The notes below the pieces were generated by a model. It saw nothing but the letters and a program-made list of their open reading frames with translations, had not been told where the DNA came from and did not search any database. From contig CP099514.1 in assembly GCA_025809375.1 (NCBI GenBank), positions 372,001 to 436,000 on the forward strand: a stretch of DNA of 64,000 nt. The letters run 5' to 3'. Shown here piece after piece: positions 53,584-62,605 of this stretch. Source of the DNA: Bacillus zhangzhouensis. Lineage in GTDB: Bacteria; Bacillota; Bacilli; Bacillales; Bacillaceae. The translations under genes were made by a program, and so were the position numbers. Every line of letters begins with the position of its first letter. Position 1 is the stretch's first letter.

Positions 53584-55773
53584 GTGTCAAAAACAGTTGT
53601 TTTAGCAGAGAAACCTTCAGTAGGACGTGACTTAGCACGTGTGCTGAAGTGTCATAAAAAAGGAAATGGTTTTATAGAAGGAGATCAATACATTGTGACG
53701 TGGGCGCTTGGCCACTTGGTCACACTGGCTGATCCAGAAGGCTACGGAAAAGAATATCAATCCTGGCGTTTAGAGGATTTGCCGATCATTCCAGAGCCGC
53801 TCAAGCTTGTCGTCATGAAAAAGACAGGAAAGCAATTTCAAGCAGTCAAAGCCCAACTTGCAAGAAAAGATGTAAAAGACATTGTCATCGCAACAGATGC
53901 TGGACGTGAAGGGGAGCTAGTCGCAAGATGGATTCTTGAAAAAGCGTATGTGAAAAAGCCGCTAAAACGACTATGGATCTCATCTGTTACGGACAAAGCC
54001 ATCCAAGAAGGCTTCAAACGATTAAAAGACGGCAGAGAATATGATAATTTGTATCGCTCGGCGGTTGCACGTGCAGAGGCAGACTGGATTGTAGGGATCA
54101 ACGCAACAAGAGCGCTGACGACCAAATTCAATGCGCAGCTTTCCTGCGGACGGGTACAAACACCAACGATTGCCATGATCGCCAAACGAGAAGAAGACAT
54201 TCAGCAATTCCAGCCGAAGCCGTTCTATGGAATGACTGCACAAGTAGATGGACTTATCTTGACCTGGCAGGATGCCAAAACAAAGCAAAACCGCACATTT
54301 CAAGAGAACGCCATAAAAGAGCGCTTGGCAGGCTGTAAAGGAAAACCCGCAGTGATCGATGCATTGAGAAAAATAGCGAAAAAAACTTTTGCTCCAGGAC
54401 TGTACGACCTGACTGAATTGCAGCGTGATGCGCATAAACGCTACGGCTTCTCGGCGAAAGAAACCTTGTCTACGCTCCAGCGATTGTATGAGCAGCATAA
54501 GCTTGTGACATATCCGCGTACAGATTCACGATTTATTTCAGCGGATATTGTGCCTACATTAAAAGATCGTTTAAAAGGAATGAACGTCAGACCGTACGCT
54601 CAGCACGTGAACCGCATTTTACAATCAGGCGTGAAAGCGCACAAAGGTTTCGTCAACGATGCAAAAGTGTCAGATCATCATGCGATCATTCCAACCGAGG
54701 AAGAGCTGTATCCTGGTGCACTGAGTGATAAAGAGCGTAAATTATATGATCTTATTGCCAAACGATTCCTTGCTGTACTCATGAATCCTTTTGAATACGA
54801 GGAAACAACGGTGATCGCCAAGATAGGCAGTGAAACGTTCACGGCAAAAGGAAAAACCGTGCAATCAGCCGGCTGGAAAGCCGTGTATGATGAATCCTAT
54901 GAAGACGAGGAATCATCCGAAGCAGATCAGCATCTGCCCTTGCTCTCAGAAGGGCAGTCACTTGAAGTGCGCCAGCTGAAAGAAACAAAAGGAGAAACGA
55001 AACCTCCTGCCCGTTTTAATGAAGCAACCCTGCTATCTGCTATGGAGAACCCATCGGCATTTATGCAGAATCAGGAAAAGGACTTAGTGAAAACCCTTGG
55101 TGAAACAGGCGGTCTAGGAACGGTGGCCACAAGAGCCGATATGATTGAAAAGCTGTTCAACAGCTTTTTAATTGAGAAAAAGGGCAAAGACATTTTCATC
55201 ACATCGAAAGGGAAACAGCTGCTCTCCTTAGTGCCTGAAGACTTAAGATCTCCTGCGTTAACGGCGGAATGGGAACAAAAGCTTTCTAAAATTGCAAAAG
55301 GACAGCTAAAGGCTTCTCAATTCATGAGTGAAATGAAGTCCTATGCAAAACAAGTCGTAACTGAAATCAAACAGACGAACCAAACCTTTAAGCATGACAA
55401 TGTTACGGGCACCCATTGTCCGGAATGCGGAAAACTTATGCTGAAAGTGAACGGAAAACATGGCACTATGCTCGTGTGCCAAGACAGAGAATGCGGCCAC
55501 CGTAAAAATGTGGCGAAGAAAACAAACGCACGCTGTCCGAACTGTCATAAAAAGCTCGAACTGCGTGGAGAAGGCGATGGCAAAATCTTTGCTTGTGTGT
55601 GCGGCCATAGAGAAAAACTGTCTGTTTTCGAAAAACGCAAATCACAATCCAATCAAAAGAGAGCCAGTAAGCACGATGTGTCTAACTATATGAAGAAACA
55701 AAAGAAAGTGGAAGAACCAATCAATAACGCACTGGCTGAACAATTAAAGAAATTAAAATTAGATCAAAAGTAG
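53584..55773 (+). CDS. topB: DNA topoisomerase III
   Basis: 729 residues, type IA. Toprim domain (KTVVLAEKPSVGRDLARVLK, IATDAGREGELVARWILEKA), catalytic Tyr310 in KLVTYPRTDSRFISADIVP, and C-terminal zinc-binding segments (CPECGKLMLKVNGKHGTMLV followed by CQDRECGHRKN; CPNCHKKLELRGEGDGKIFA followed by CVCGHREK). Relaxes and decatenates DNA. GTG start with AAGAGATGTG upstream. Confidence 0.95.
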   Translation: MSKTVVLAEKPSVGRDLARVLKCHKKGNGFIEGDQYIVTWALGHLVTLADPEGYGKEYQSWRLEDLPIIPEPLKLVVMKKTGKQFQAVKAQLARKDVKDIVIATDAGREGELVARWILEKAYVKKPLKRLWISSVTDKAIQEGFKRLKDGREYDNLYRSAVARAEADWIVGINATRALTTKFNAQLSCGRVQTPTIAMIAKREEDIQQFQPKPFYGMTAQVDGLILTWQDAKTKQNRTFQENAIKERLAGCKGKPAVIDALRKIAKKTFAPGLYDLTELQRDAHKRYGFSAKETLSTLQRLYEQHKLVTYPRTDSRFISADIVPTLKDRLKGMNVRPYAQHVNRILQSGVKAHKGFVNDAKVSDHHAIIPTEEELYPGALSDKERKLYDLIAKRFLAVLMNPFEYEETTVIAKIGSETFTAKGKTVQSAGWKAVYDESYEDEESSEADQHLPLLSEGQSLEVRQLKETKGETKPPARFNEATLLSAMENPSAFMQNQEKDLVKTLGETGGLGTVATRADMIEKLFNSFLIEKKGKDIFITSKGKQLLSLVPEDLRSPALTAEWEQKLSKIAKGQLKASQFMSEMKSYAKQVVTEIKQTNQTFKHDNVTGTHCPECGKLMLKVNGKHGTMLVCQDRECGHRKNVAKKTNARCPNCHKKLELRGEGDGKIFACVCGHREKLSVFEKRKSQSNQKRASKHDVSNYMKKQKKVEEPINNALAEQLKKLKLDQK

Positions 55774-55814
55774 TATAAAAAACCAATGCGGAAACGCATG
55801 GGTTCAGATTGTTG

Positions 55815-55857
55815 ACAAAGGGCTAAAATGATAATTTTAGCCCTTTGTCTTTTTTTC
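55815..55857 (+). terminator. Terminator of topB
   Basis: ACAAAGGGCTAAAAT pairs with ATTTTAGCCCTTTGT across a four-base loop; then a run of T. Confidence 0.9.
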
Positions 55858-56138
55858 AGCATGATCGAAAACCTTTGCAGTCTAGGAAGGATGAACACCA
55901 GTGCGCAGGACTTGACACCGAATGCGAGGGGTTTGTCTACACGCTGAAACCCATGCGGATTTTCCAATGTAATCATCTATACAGAAGAAAAAATCACAAA
56001 AGGCTTTGAGCTTCTTGGATTTACTTTGCATGTATCGCTGTGCTGATTATTTTTGTGGTCGGGATGATTATTTATTTCGTACGAAAAAACCGCAAAAAGA
56101 CTGATTGACAAACGATCAAAAGACCTTGAAAAAATGTC
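55858..56138. other. Intergenic region with a small membrane-ORF remnant
   Basis: On the plus strand about 56018-56106 encodes WIYFACIAVLIIFVVGMIIY followed by FVRKNRKKTD and stop, a single helix with basic tail, but without a start codon or ribosome site in frame. Otherwise nothing recognised before the kimA promoter. Confidence 0.35.
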
Positions 56139-56167
56139 TTTACTTTGGTGTCAAACGGGAGTATGAT
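56139..56167 (+). promoter_or_regulatory. kimA promoter
   Basis: TTTACT (56139-56144), 17-base spacer, TATGAT (56162-56167), placing the start just ahead of the riboswitch. Confidence 0.6.
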
Positions 56168-56182
56168 CTCTTTTATAAAAGA

Positions 56183-56312
56183 CCAATCGCTGAATCATTT
56201 CGATGAGCGGGGGAACCAACTGTGGTGTAAAGCACCACCTGGGGTGAATCCTTTTTAGGTAGGGCAAAGTCTCATGCGCCCGAATCCGTCAGCTAACCTC
56301 GTAAGCGTTAAA
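56183..56312 (+). promoter_or_regulatory. c-di-AMP riboswitch (ydaO-yuaA leader)
   Basis: Conserved blocks of this class are present in order: GCGGGGGAACCAA, GGGGTGAATCC, AGGTAGGGC, CCCGAATCCGTCAGCTAACC and CTCGTAAGCG, with CGCT/AGCG closing helix P1. Binding of c-di-AMP shuts off the downstream potassium importer by termination at 56346-56377. Confidence 0.93.
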
Positions 56313-56345
56313 GAGAGCAAAGACCAACCTGTGATCTAAACATTA

Positions 56346-56379
56346 GACGCAGGGGCATTCTATTGCCTCTGTGTCTTTT
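56346..56379 (+). terminator. Riboswitch-controlled terminator
   Basis: GACGCAGGGGCA and TGCCTCTGTGTC arms with G-U pairs, then TTTTT, between the aptamer and kimA. Confidence 0.85.
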
Positions 56380-56434
56380 TGGCGATCCATCTTTTGTAAC
56401 ATAAATCGTTTGACACTAAAGGAGCGGGTATCAC

Positions 56435-58261
56435 ATGTACAGTTTGATGAAGCGTATTTTAATTGGGAAACCATTAAAATCACAGGCAGCAGGAGAACAA
56501 AAACTATCAAAAATCAAAGCGTTGGCATTATTGTCATCAGACGCATTGTCATCCGTTGCATACGGTACAGAACAAATCTTGATTGTTCTTTCAGTCGTTA
56601 GTGCAGCAGCATTTTGGTATTCACTCCCGATTGCAGGTTGTGTATTAATTCTTTTAATGGCATTAATTCTATCTTACCGCCAAATTATTTATGCTTATCC
56701 AGAAGGCGGAGGGGCTTATGTCGTCTCTAGCAGAAACTTAGGTGAAAAGCCAGGACTGGTCGCTGGCGGATCATTGCTTGTAGATTATATTTTGACTGTA
56801 GCAGTGAGCATATCAGCGGGTACTGATGCCATCACATCGGCTTTCCCGGCACTATATCCATATCATGTGCTGATTTCAATTGTATTGGTCATCTTGATTA
56901 TGGTGCTCAACCTTCGTGGATTGACAGAATCAGCATCTATTTTGGCTTATCCCGTATACTTGTTTGTATTATCACTCCTTATATTAATTGGAGTCGGCGG
57001 TTTTAAATTATTAACAGGAGGCATCCCTCCAGCACCTGAACATACAGCGATTGGCACACATGTACCTGGCATTACATTATTTCTTTTATTAAAAGCATTT
57101 TCGTCTGGCTGTTCTGCACTGACTGGGGTAGAAGCCATTTCAAATACCATTCCATCCTTTAAAAAACCAGCTGCACAAAATGCAGCGAGAACATTATTGA
57201 TGATGGGTGGATTACTAGCCGTTTTATTTGTGGGTGTGACATTGCTTGCGTTTGGCTTTGGCATCTCACCAAAGCCAGAAGAAACGGTTGTATCACAAAT
57301 TGCATCAGATACATTTGGACGTACATTTTTCTATTATGTCATTCAAGCTGTCACGGCTTTAATTTTGATATTAGCGGCAAACACCGGCTTTTCCGCCTTT
57401 CCTTTACTGGCGGTCAACTTAGCAAAGGATAAATATATGCCGCGCATGTTTACTGTAAGAGGGGATCGACTCGGTTACTCTAATGGCATTATCTTTTTAG
57501 GTGTAGCTTCCATGCTGCTCATTTGGTTGTTTGATGGGAAAACAGAACACCTTATCCCGCTATATGCTGTCGGTGTATTTATTCCATTTACCTTGTCCCA
57601 GACCGGCATGTGTGTGAAATGGATTCGTGAAAAACCGCAGGGCTGGAAAACGAAGATGCCTATCAATATAGTCGGAGCATTGATTTCTTTCACGGTTCTT
57701 ATGATTCTCATTTTGACCAAGTTCCATCTTGTATGGCCAGTATTTGTTTTCATGCCAATTGTGCTATTGATCTTTCATTCCATTAAAAAGCATTATCTGT
57801 CTGTTGGAGAACAACTGCGTTTAATGAATGAAACAGAGCCTGTTGAGATTAAAGGAAACGTGGTCATCGTGCCAATTGCCGGTGTAACACGTGTCGTCGA
57901 GCAATCTGTTCAATATGCAAAATCCTTATCAGAGCAAGTCATAGCAGTTCATGTATCCTTTGATAAAGAAAAAGATAAGAAAATGGAAGCCGATTGGGAA
58001 AAACTGAACAGCGGTGTGCGGCTTGTGTTGTTGCATTCGTCTTATCGAAGTCTTATTCATCCGCTTGATAAATTTCTTGAAACGGTTGAGGCAAAAGCAA
58101 ATGCCCATCAATATAAAGTGATGGTGCTCGTGCCACAATTTATCCCGAAAAAAAGATGGCACACCATCTTGCATAACCAATCTGCTTTTTTATTAAGATT
58201 CCGTCTATTATGGAAGCGGGATATTGTGGTCGCCACCCTTCCATATCATTTAAAAAAGTAG
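56435..58261 (+). CDS. kimA: Potassium importer KimA
   Basis: 608 residues. APC-fold membrane domain of about 12 helices (LALLSSDALSSVAYGTEQIL, YPEGGGAYVVSSRNLGEKPG, SGCSALTGVEAISNTIPSFK) and a C-terminal cytosolic domain of about 150 residues (VVIVPIAGVTRVVEQSVQYA, VIAVHVSFDKEKDKK) resembling universal-stress-type folds. High-affinity proton-coupled K+ uptake, B. subtilis YdaO. Controlled by the c-di-AMP riboswitch. AAAGGAGC nine bases before the ATG. Confidence 0.95.
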   Translation: MYSLMKRILIGKPLKSQAAGEQKLSKIKALALLSSDALSSVAYGTEQILIVLSVVSAAAFWYSLPIAGCVLILLMALILSYRQIIYAYPEGGGAYVVSSRNLGEKPGLVAGGSLLVDYILTVAVSISAGTDAITSAFPALYPYHVLISIVLVILIMVLNLRGLTESASILAYPVYLFVLSLLILIGVGGFKLLTGGIPPAPEHTAIGTHVPGITLFLLLKAFSSGCSALTGVEAISNTIPSFKKPAAQNAARTLLMMGGLLAVLFVGVTLLAFGFGISPKPEETVVSQIASDTFGRTFFYYVIQAVTALILILAANTGFSAFPLLAVNLAKDKYMPRMFTVRGDRLGYSNGIIFLGVASMLLIWLFDGKTEHLIPLYAVGVFIPFTLSQTGMCVKWIREKPQGWKTKMPINIVGALISFTVLMILILTKFHLVWPVFVFMPIVLLIFHSIKKHYLSVGEQLRLMNETEPVEIKGNVVIVPIAGVTRVVEQSVQYAKSLSEQVIAVHVSFDKEKDKKMEADWEKLNSGVRLVLLHSSYRSLIHPLDKFLETVEAKANAHQYKVMVLVPQFIPKKRWHTILHNQSAFLLRFRLLWKRDIVVATLPYHLKK

Positions 58262-58275
58262 CAGCAAGTTGAAAC

Positions 58276-58301
58276 GTTTGCTCAAAAGAGTGCGGTGGTA
58301 T
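58276..58301 (+). promoter_or_regulatory. Candidate SigB promoter of ydaP
   Basis: GTTTGC (58276-58281), 14-base spacer, TGGTAT (58296-58301). ydaP is a SigB-regulated gene in B. subtilis. The predicted start is close to the ribosome site, leaving a leader of about 20 bases. Confidence 0.5.
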
Positions 58302-58328
58302 GGAGTAAGAAAAAAGGAGTTTTCTCAC

Positions 58329-60050
58329 ATGCCGCAAAGAACCGCAGGAAAAGAAGTAACAGCGCTACTGGAAGAGTGGGGCGTAAAACATATTTATGGA
58401 ATGCCCGGCGACAGCATAAACGAATTGATTGAAGAGCTTAGGCATGAATCAAGCCAAATACAATTTATACAAACGAGACATGAAGAAGTGGCGGCACTTT
58501 CAGCGGCGGCTGATGCCAAACTAACAGGGAAGCTCGGTGTCTGCTTATCCATCGCTGGACCGGGTGCTGTCCACTTATTAAATGGACTATACGATGCAAA
58601 AGCAGATGGCGCACCCATTTTAGCAATTCCAGGGCAGGTTGCATCGAATGAAGTAGGAAGAGACACATTTCAAGAAATCAAATTAGAGCGGATGTTTGAC
58701 GACGTTGCAGTCTTTAATCAGCAGGTTCAAACAGCAGAAGCTCTGCCTGATTTATTAAATCAAGCCATTAAAGCAGCTTATACCCATAAAGGTGTGGCGG
58801 TTCTCATTGTATCGGACGACTTATTTTCTCAAAAAATGAAGCATAAGCCAGCTTATACATCTCCTCTTTATGTTGATGGTGAAGTACGGCCAAAGAAAGA
58901 TCAACTGCTAAAGGCAGCACAGCTAATTAACAATGCGAAGAAGCCAGTCATCTTAGCAGGTAAAGGATTACGAAATGCTAAAGAAGAGCTTCTTTCGTTT
59001 GTAGAAAAGGCTGCTGCACCTATCGTCATCACACTTCCTGCAAAAGGAGTTGTGCCAGACAGGCATCCATACTTTTTAGGAAACCTAGGTCAAATTGGAA
59101 CGAAGCCAGCTTATGAAGCGATGGAAGAGTGTGATCTCTTCATTATGCTGGGAACCTCCTTTCCATATAGAGACTACTTACCAGAGGACACACCTGCCAT
59201 TCAACTGGATATTAAACCAGATCAAATCGGTAAAAGATATCCGGTAGACGTGGGAATAGTGAGTGACAGCAAGAGTGGTTTACATGAACTGACCGCCTAC
59301 ATCGAATATAAAGAGCAGCTTGGTTTCCTTGAAGCTTGTACTGAACACATGATGAAATGGCGAGAAGAAATGGATAAAGAAAAATCCGTTGCCACATCAC
59401 CGCTTAAACCGCAACAAGTCATTGCTAGATTAGAAGAAGCAGTCGAAGAAGACGCCATTCTTTCTGTTGATGTAGGGAATGTGACCGTATGGATGGCCCG
59501 CCATTTCGAAATGAAACAGCAGGATTTCATCATCTCCAGCTGGCTTGCCACAATGGGTTGTGGTTTGCCTGGAGCGATCTCTGCTAAGTTAAATAAACCG
59601 AATCGACAAGCAATTGCTGTCTGTGGTGATGGTGGCTTCACAATGGTCATGCAAGACTTTGTGACAGCAGTAAAATATAAGCTTACGATCGTTGTTGTGA
59701 TCTTAAACAACAACAACCTTGGAATGATTGAATATGAACAACAAGTAAAAGGAAACATCAATTATGGTATAGAGCTGGAAGATATTGATTTTGCTAAGTT
59801 TGCAGAAGCATGTGGCGGTAAAGGAATCTCCGTGTCATCACATGAAGAACTAGCTCCAGCCTTTGGTACAGCTCTCCAATCAGATAAACCCGTGATTATT
59901 GATGTTGCTGTCACCAATGAACCGCCGTTACCTGGGAAAATTACGTACACACAAGCAGCCGGTTTTAGCAAGTATTTATTGAAGAAATTCTTTGAAAAAG
60001 GTGAATTGGATATCCCTCCACTCAAGAAAAGTTTAAAACGCTTTTTCTAA
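58329..60050 (+). CDS. ydaP: TPP-dependent pyruvate oxidase-type enzyme
   Basis: 573 residues from ATG 58329 (AAAAGGAG upstream; the frame opens at 58269 but that part has no family match). Catalytic Glu in QTRHEEVAALSAAADAKLTG, central FAD-type domain (LINNAKKPVILAGKGLRNAK), and the TPP/Mg motif VCGDGGFTMVMQDFVTAVKY ending in VVVILNNNN. Pyruvate oxidase or related decarboxylating enzyme; stress-induced in B. subtilis. Confidence 0.9.
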   Translation: MPQRTAGKEVTALLEEWGVKHIYGMPGDSINELIEELRHESSQIQFIQTRHEEVAALSAAADAKLTGKLGVCLSIAGPGAVHLLNGLYDAKADGAPILAIPGQVASNEVGRDTFQEIKLERMFDDVAVFNQQVQTAEALPDLLNQAIKAAYTHKGVAVLIVSDDLFSQKMKHKPAYTSPLYVDGEVRPKKDQLLKAAQLINNAKKPVILAGKGLRNAKEELLSFVEKAAAPIVITLPAKGVVPDRHPYFLGNLGQIGTKPAYEAMEECDLFIMLGTSFPYRDYLPEDTPAIQLDIKPDQIGKRYPVDVGIVSDSKSGLHELTAYIEYKEQLGFLEACTEHMMKWREEMDKEKSVATSPLKPQQVIARLEEAVEEDAILSVDVGNVTVWMARHFEMKQQDFIISSWLATMGCGLPGAISAKLNKPNRQAIAVCGDGGFTMVMQDFVTAVKYKLTIVVVILNNNNLGMIEYEQQVKGNINYGIELEDIDFAKFAEACGGKGISVSSHEELAPAFGTALQSDKPVIIDVAVTNEPPLPGKITYTQAAGFSKYLLKKFFEKGELDIPPLKKSLKRFF

Positions 60051-60060
60051 AACAAAATGT

Positions 60061-60096
60061 AGTCGGTCCTCTAAAAAGAGGACTGACTTTTTTTAA
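60061..60096 (+). terminator. Terminator of ydaP
   Basis: AGTCGGTCCTCT and AGAGGACTGACT arms (one G-U pair), AAAA loop, then T7. Confidence 0.9.
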
Positions 60097-60245
60097 TGAA
60101 AGGAAAAAAACATTTCAATTATCACTTGTTTTATTTCTAGTGAAAATATATGGAAGTTATTTTTGTAACTTAAAGCCTATTTTTCCAATTCGCTGAGAAA
60201 GGTAAAATAGACTTTATGATTAATAATAGGAGGGAGTGACTTCTT

Positions 60246-62006
60246 CTGGGCAAGATACTTGATGCAAAAGCACTAACCAGTGCCATGGATACAAGAGCAA
60301 AACACTATCAGGAACTCCGCGAACAAATGGTCGATTTAAAAAAGGCATTACAAGGTGTTGCCAACCTTGGTGATGATTTCACTGGAAAAGGCGCCGATCA
60401 CATTAAAAGCTTTTATCAAGAGCTGGCTGGAAATGTAGATATGTTTATCAGCTTCATTGATAAGCAAAAAGCCTTTCATGAAGGTGTTTCTGGAACGCTT
60501 GATGATACAAGCTTTGGCGGAAATACCTTTGTAGAAGAACACTTTTTAGATAACGCAGTACATATGGGCATCAAAAATGCCAAAAGCATTGTAAAGGATC
60601 AAAAAAAGGCACTCAAAACGATTTTTCAAGACATTGATGATCTCATTTCTCTGGAGGTATTTGATAGCCAAACTTTTGATGAAAAGATAGAAGATGCGGA
60701 AGATGAACGAAAAAAGACGGTCAAAGACCTAAGAGAGCTTGATCAAAATTTAAAAGATGAGTATGCTTTGTCAGAGACAGAGCAGCAAGCTACAATGGCA
60801 TTGTACGCTGAAATGATGAATGCCACAAATGACGGAAAAGCGATTTCGCCTATGAATTTTGACAAGAAAGCGTATCAAAATAGCGACATCTACAAGGCAA
60901 AAAGCGATATTGAGAAGCAAACTGCAGAATATCTCAAAATCAAAAAAGAACAAGAAGAAGCCCGCGAGATCGCAAAGGAACAAGAAGCACTCGCCAACCG
61001 CCCTTGGTATGAAAAAGCACTTGATTATGGCGGAAATATCGTGAATGAACTGACTGGCGTGAACGATGCAAAACGTGCCGCAACGGGCATCGATCCAATC
61101 ACAGGTGAAAAACTCACGGCAGGACAGCGAGTCGCCGCAGGCGGCATGGCAGCAGCCGGATACATCCCGATCGTTGGCTGGGCAGGACGCATTTTCAAAG
61201 GCGGAAAAGCCGTTTATAAAACGACTCAAGCCACATCAGCCGCAGTGAGAGCGGTTGACGTTTACAAAACATCACAAAAATCTTTTGACGCCCTAAAAAT
61301 ATCTCAAAAAGGCTTATATGGCCTCACCGCCACCAACGGCTTCAGCGAAGCGATTACAGGGAGAGACATGTTTGGAAATAAGATCTCGAAAGAACAGCAG
61401 GAAGCGAGTATGAATGCGGCGCTTGGAATGCTTTTGCCGTTTGGAGCAAAAGGGTTTCATGGGAAGATTGGGGTTAAGAGTACAGAAAAAACTTTGAGTA
61501 ATAAAAAAGTAGCAGTAGGTGAAGAAATTATTGCTCAGAGGGTACAGAAAGTAGAATTAGATTTAACTACAAAAGTTACACCTTACAAATCGTTAAGTCG
61601 GAATCAACAGAAGAAGATAAAGGAAAAGATTGAAAATCGTACTGTTACAAAGGAAGAATATAAACGATATCAATGGGATAAAAGATTCTCCAAAAGAAGG
61701 GCTGCAGGGGTTACTGAATTCTGGAAGCAAGAAAAGAAAAGAATTCTAGATGGAGAATCTACAACAAGAAATTGGACTCATGAACAAAAACAAGAGATTT
61801 TAAAAAGCAAAAAACCACAATATAATGGGAAATCCATTATCGGACATCATACTTACAATGCTATGAATTATCCACATATCAGTAATAGAGGCGAATTAAT
61901 TTATCCAGTGACTGGAAGAGAACATTTAAAGGGTTGGCATGGAGGGAGTTATAGCAAAAATGTACCTGGTAGACCTGTTAATCCAGATTATTTAGAGGAA
62001 TTTTAA
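60246..62006 (+). CDS. LXG-domain polymorphic toxin with C-terminal GHH/HNH-type nuclease domain
   Basis: 586 residues if translation starts at CTG 60246, nine bases after GGAGGGAG; this adds GKILDAKALTSA before MDTRAKHYQELREQMVDLKK and restores the usual LXG start. The first in-frame ATG is 60285, and no ATG, GTG or TTG lies between it and the upstream stop. LXG domain to about residue 215 (FTGKGADHIKSFYQELAG; coiled coil with KIKKEQEEAREIAKEQEALA), which targets the type VII secretion system. A PT-TG pretoxin linker follows (LTGVNDAKRAATGIDPITGE, RVAAGGMAAAGYIPIVGWAG). The last 90 residues hold IIGHHTYNAMNYPHISNRGE and TGREHLKGWHGG, a His-rich motif of the GHH/Endonuclease-VII-like toxins, as I recall for B. 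subtilis YobL. Expected target: nucleic acid of rival cells. Confidence 0.85.
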   Translation: MGKILDAKALTSAMDTRAKHYQELREQMVDLKKALQGVANLGDDFTGKGADHIKSFYQELAGNVDMFISFIDKQKAFHEGVSGTLDDTSFGGNTFVEEHFLDNAVHMGIKNAKSIVKDQKKALKTIFQDIDDLISLEVFDSQTFDEKIEDAEDERKKTVKDLRELDQNLKDEYALSETEQQATMALYAEMMNATNDGKAISPMNFDKKAYQNSDIYKAKSDIEKQTAEYLKIKKEQEEAREIAKEQEALANRPWYEKALDYGGNIVNELTGVNDAKRAATGIDPITGEKLTAGQRVAAGGMAAAGYIPIVGWAGRIFKGGKAVYKTTQATSAAVRAVDVYKTSQKSFDALKISQKGLYGLTATNGFSEAITGRDMFGNKISKEQQEASMNAALGMLLPFGAKGFHGKIGVKSTEKTLSNKKVAVGEEIIAQRVQKVELDLTTKVTPYKSLSRNQQKKIKEKIENRTVTKEEYKRYQWDKRFSKRRAAGVTEFWKQEKKRILDGESTTRNWTHEQKQEILKSKKPQYNGKSIIGHHTYNAMNYPHISNRGELIYPVTGREHLKGWHGGSYSKNVPGRPVNPDYLEEF

Positions 62007-62021
62007 TAGGGAGGAAAAAAG

Positions 62022-62375
62022 ATGAGTAAGATAGCTATTAAAATAAGCTCAGAAGGTCCAATTAATAAATATGTATTACCTTTAAGAAAGTACACTGGTT
62101 TAGGAATTACAGATATAAAAAGTGGAATTGAAAACAAAGACTTTTTTTCCGAAACGGATGCAAATGATATTGATAGTATGGAGAATTTAAAAGAATTAGT
62201 TGATATTTTATTTGATTTGGGAGCGGATGTGAAAATCTTTGATAGTGATGAATATGGTGAAGGAATATTTAATTATCAAGAAATTTCTTACGATGAATTG
62301 ATCAATAGTATTGAGCGATTAAAAGAAATAATGGAAGAATTACAGGATTACGACGATGCTATGTCTGATGAGTGA
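62022..62375 (+). CDS. Putative immunity protein, L7/L12-CTD-like
   Basis: 117 residues, acidic, 15 bases after the toxin stop with GGGAGG before the ATG, so expressed with it. By position it should neutralise the toxin nuclease. Residues about 16-75 read KYVLPLRKYTGLGITDIKSG, then a spacer and LVDILFDLGADVKIFD, which follows the pattern of the ribosomal L7/L12 C-terminal domain (K-x-x-x-I-K-x-V-R-x-x-T-G-L-G-L-K-E-A-K ... A-G-A-x-V-E-V). This is unlike the SMI1/KNR4 immunity protein that I recall as partner of YobL. Function from context; fold by inspection. Confidence 0.7.
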   Translation: MSKIAIKISSEGPINKYVLPLRKYTGLGITDIKSGIENKDFFSETDANDIDSMENLKELVDILFDLGADVKIFDSDEYGEGIFNYQEISYDELINSIERLKEIMEELQDYDDAMSDE

Positions 62376-62489
62376 AGTTGTACAATTAATAAAAGAATAA
62401 TGAATAGAGCTTTGCTAGTAAAAAACCTATGTAATTTTAACGACTAAATGATGACATAAAAACTTAAAGATTAAAGATTAAGATACTAT

Positions 62490-62514
62490 GTTAACCTTGA
62501 TCAAGGTTTTTTAA
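62490..62514 (+). terminator. Terminator of the toxin-immunity operon
   Basis: AACCTT-GATC-AAGGTT followed by TTTT, in an AT-rich stretch about 115 bases after the immunity gene. Confidence 0.55.
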
Positions 62515-62605
62515 ACTGAAGATGCACTTGCAAACCCAATCACCCACACATAATTGAAATCATATGTTAAACTAATCCAACCACCACAAAAAAGGAGCTA
62601 AAACC

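Noticed and set aside
54022..54498. 158-codon minus-strand frame inside topB
   Set aside because: Antisense to the conserved topoisomerase core; no ribosome site.
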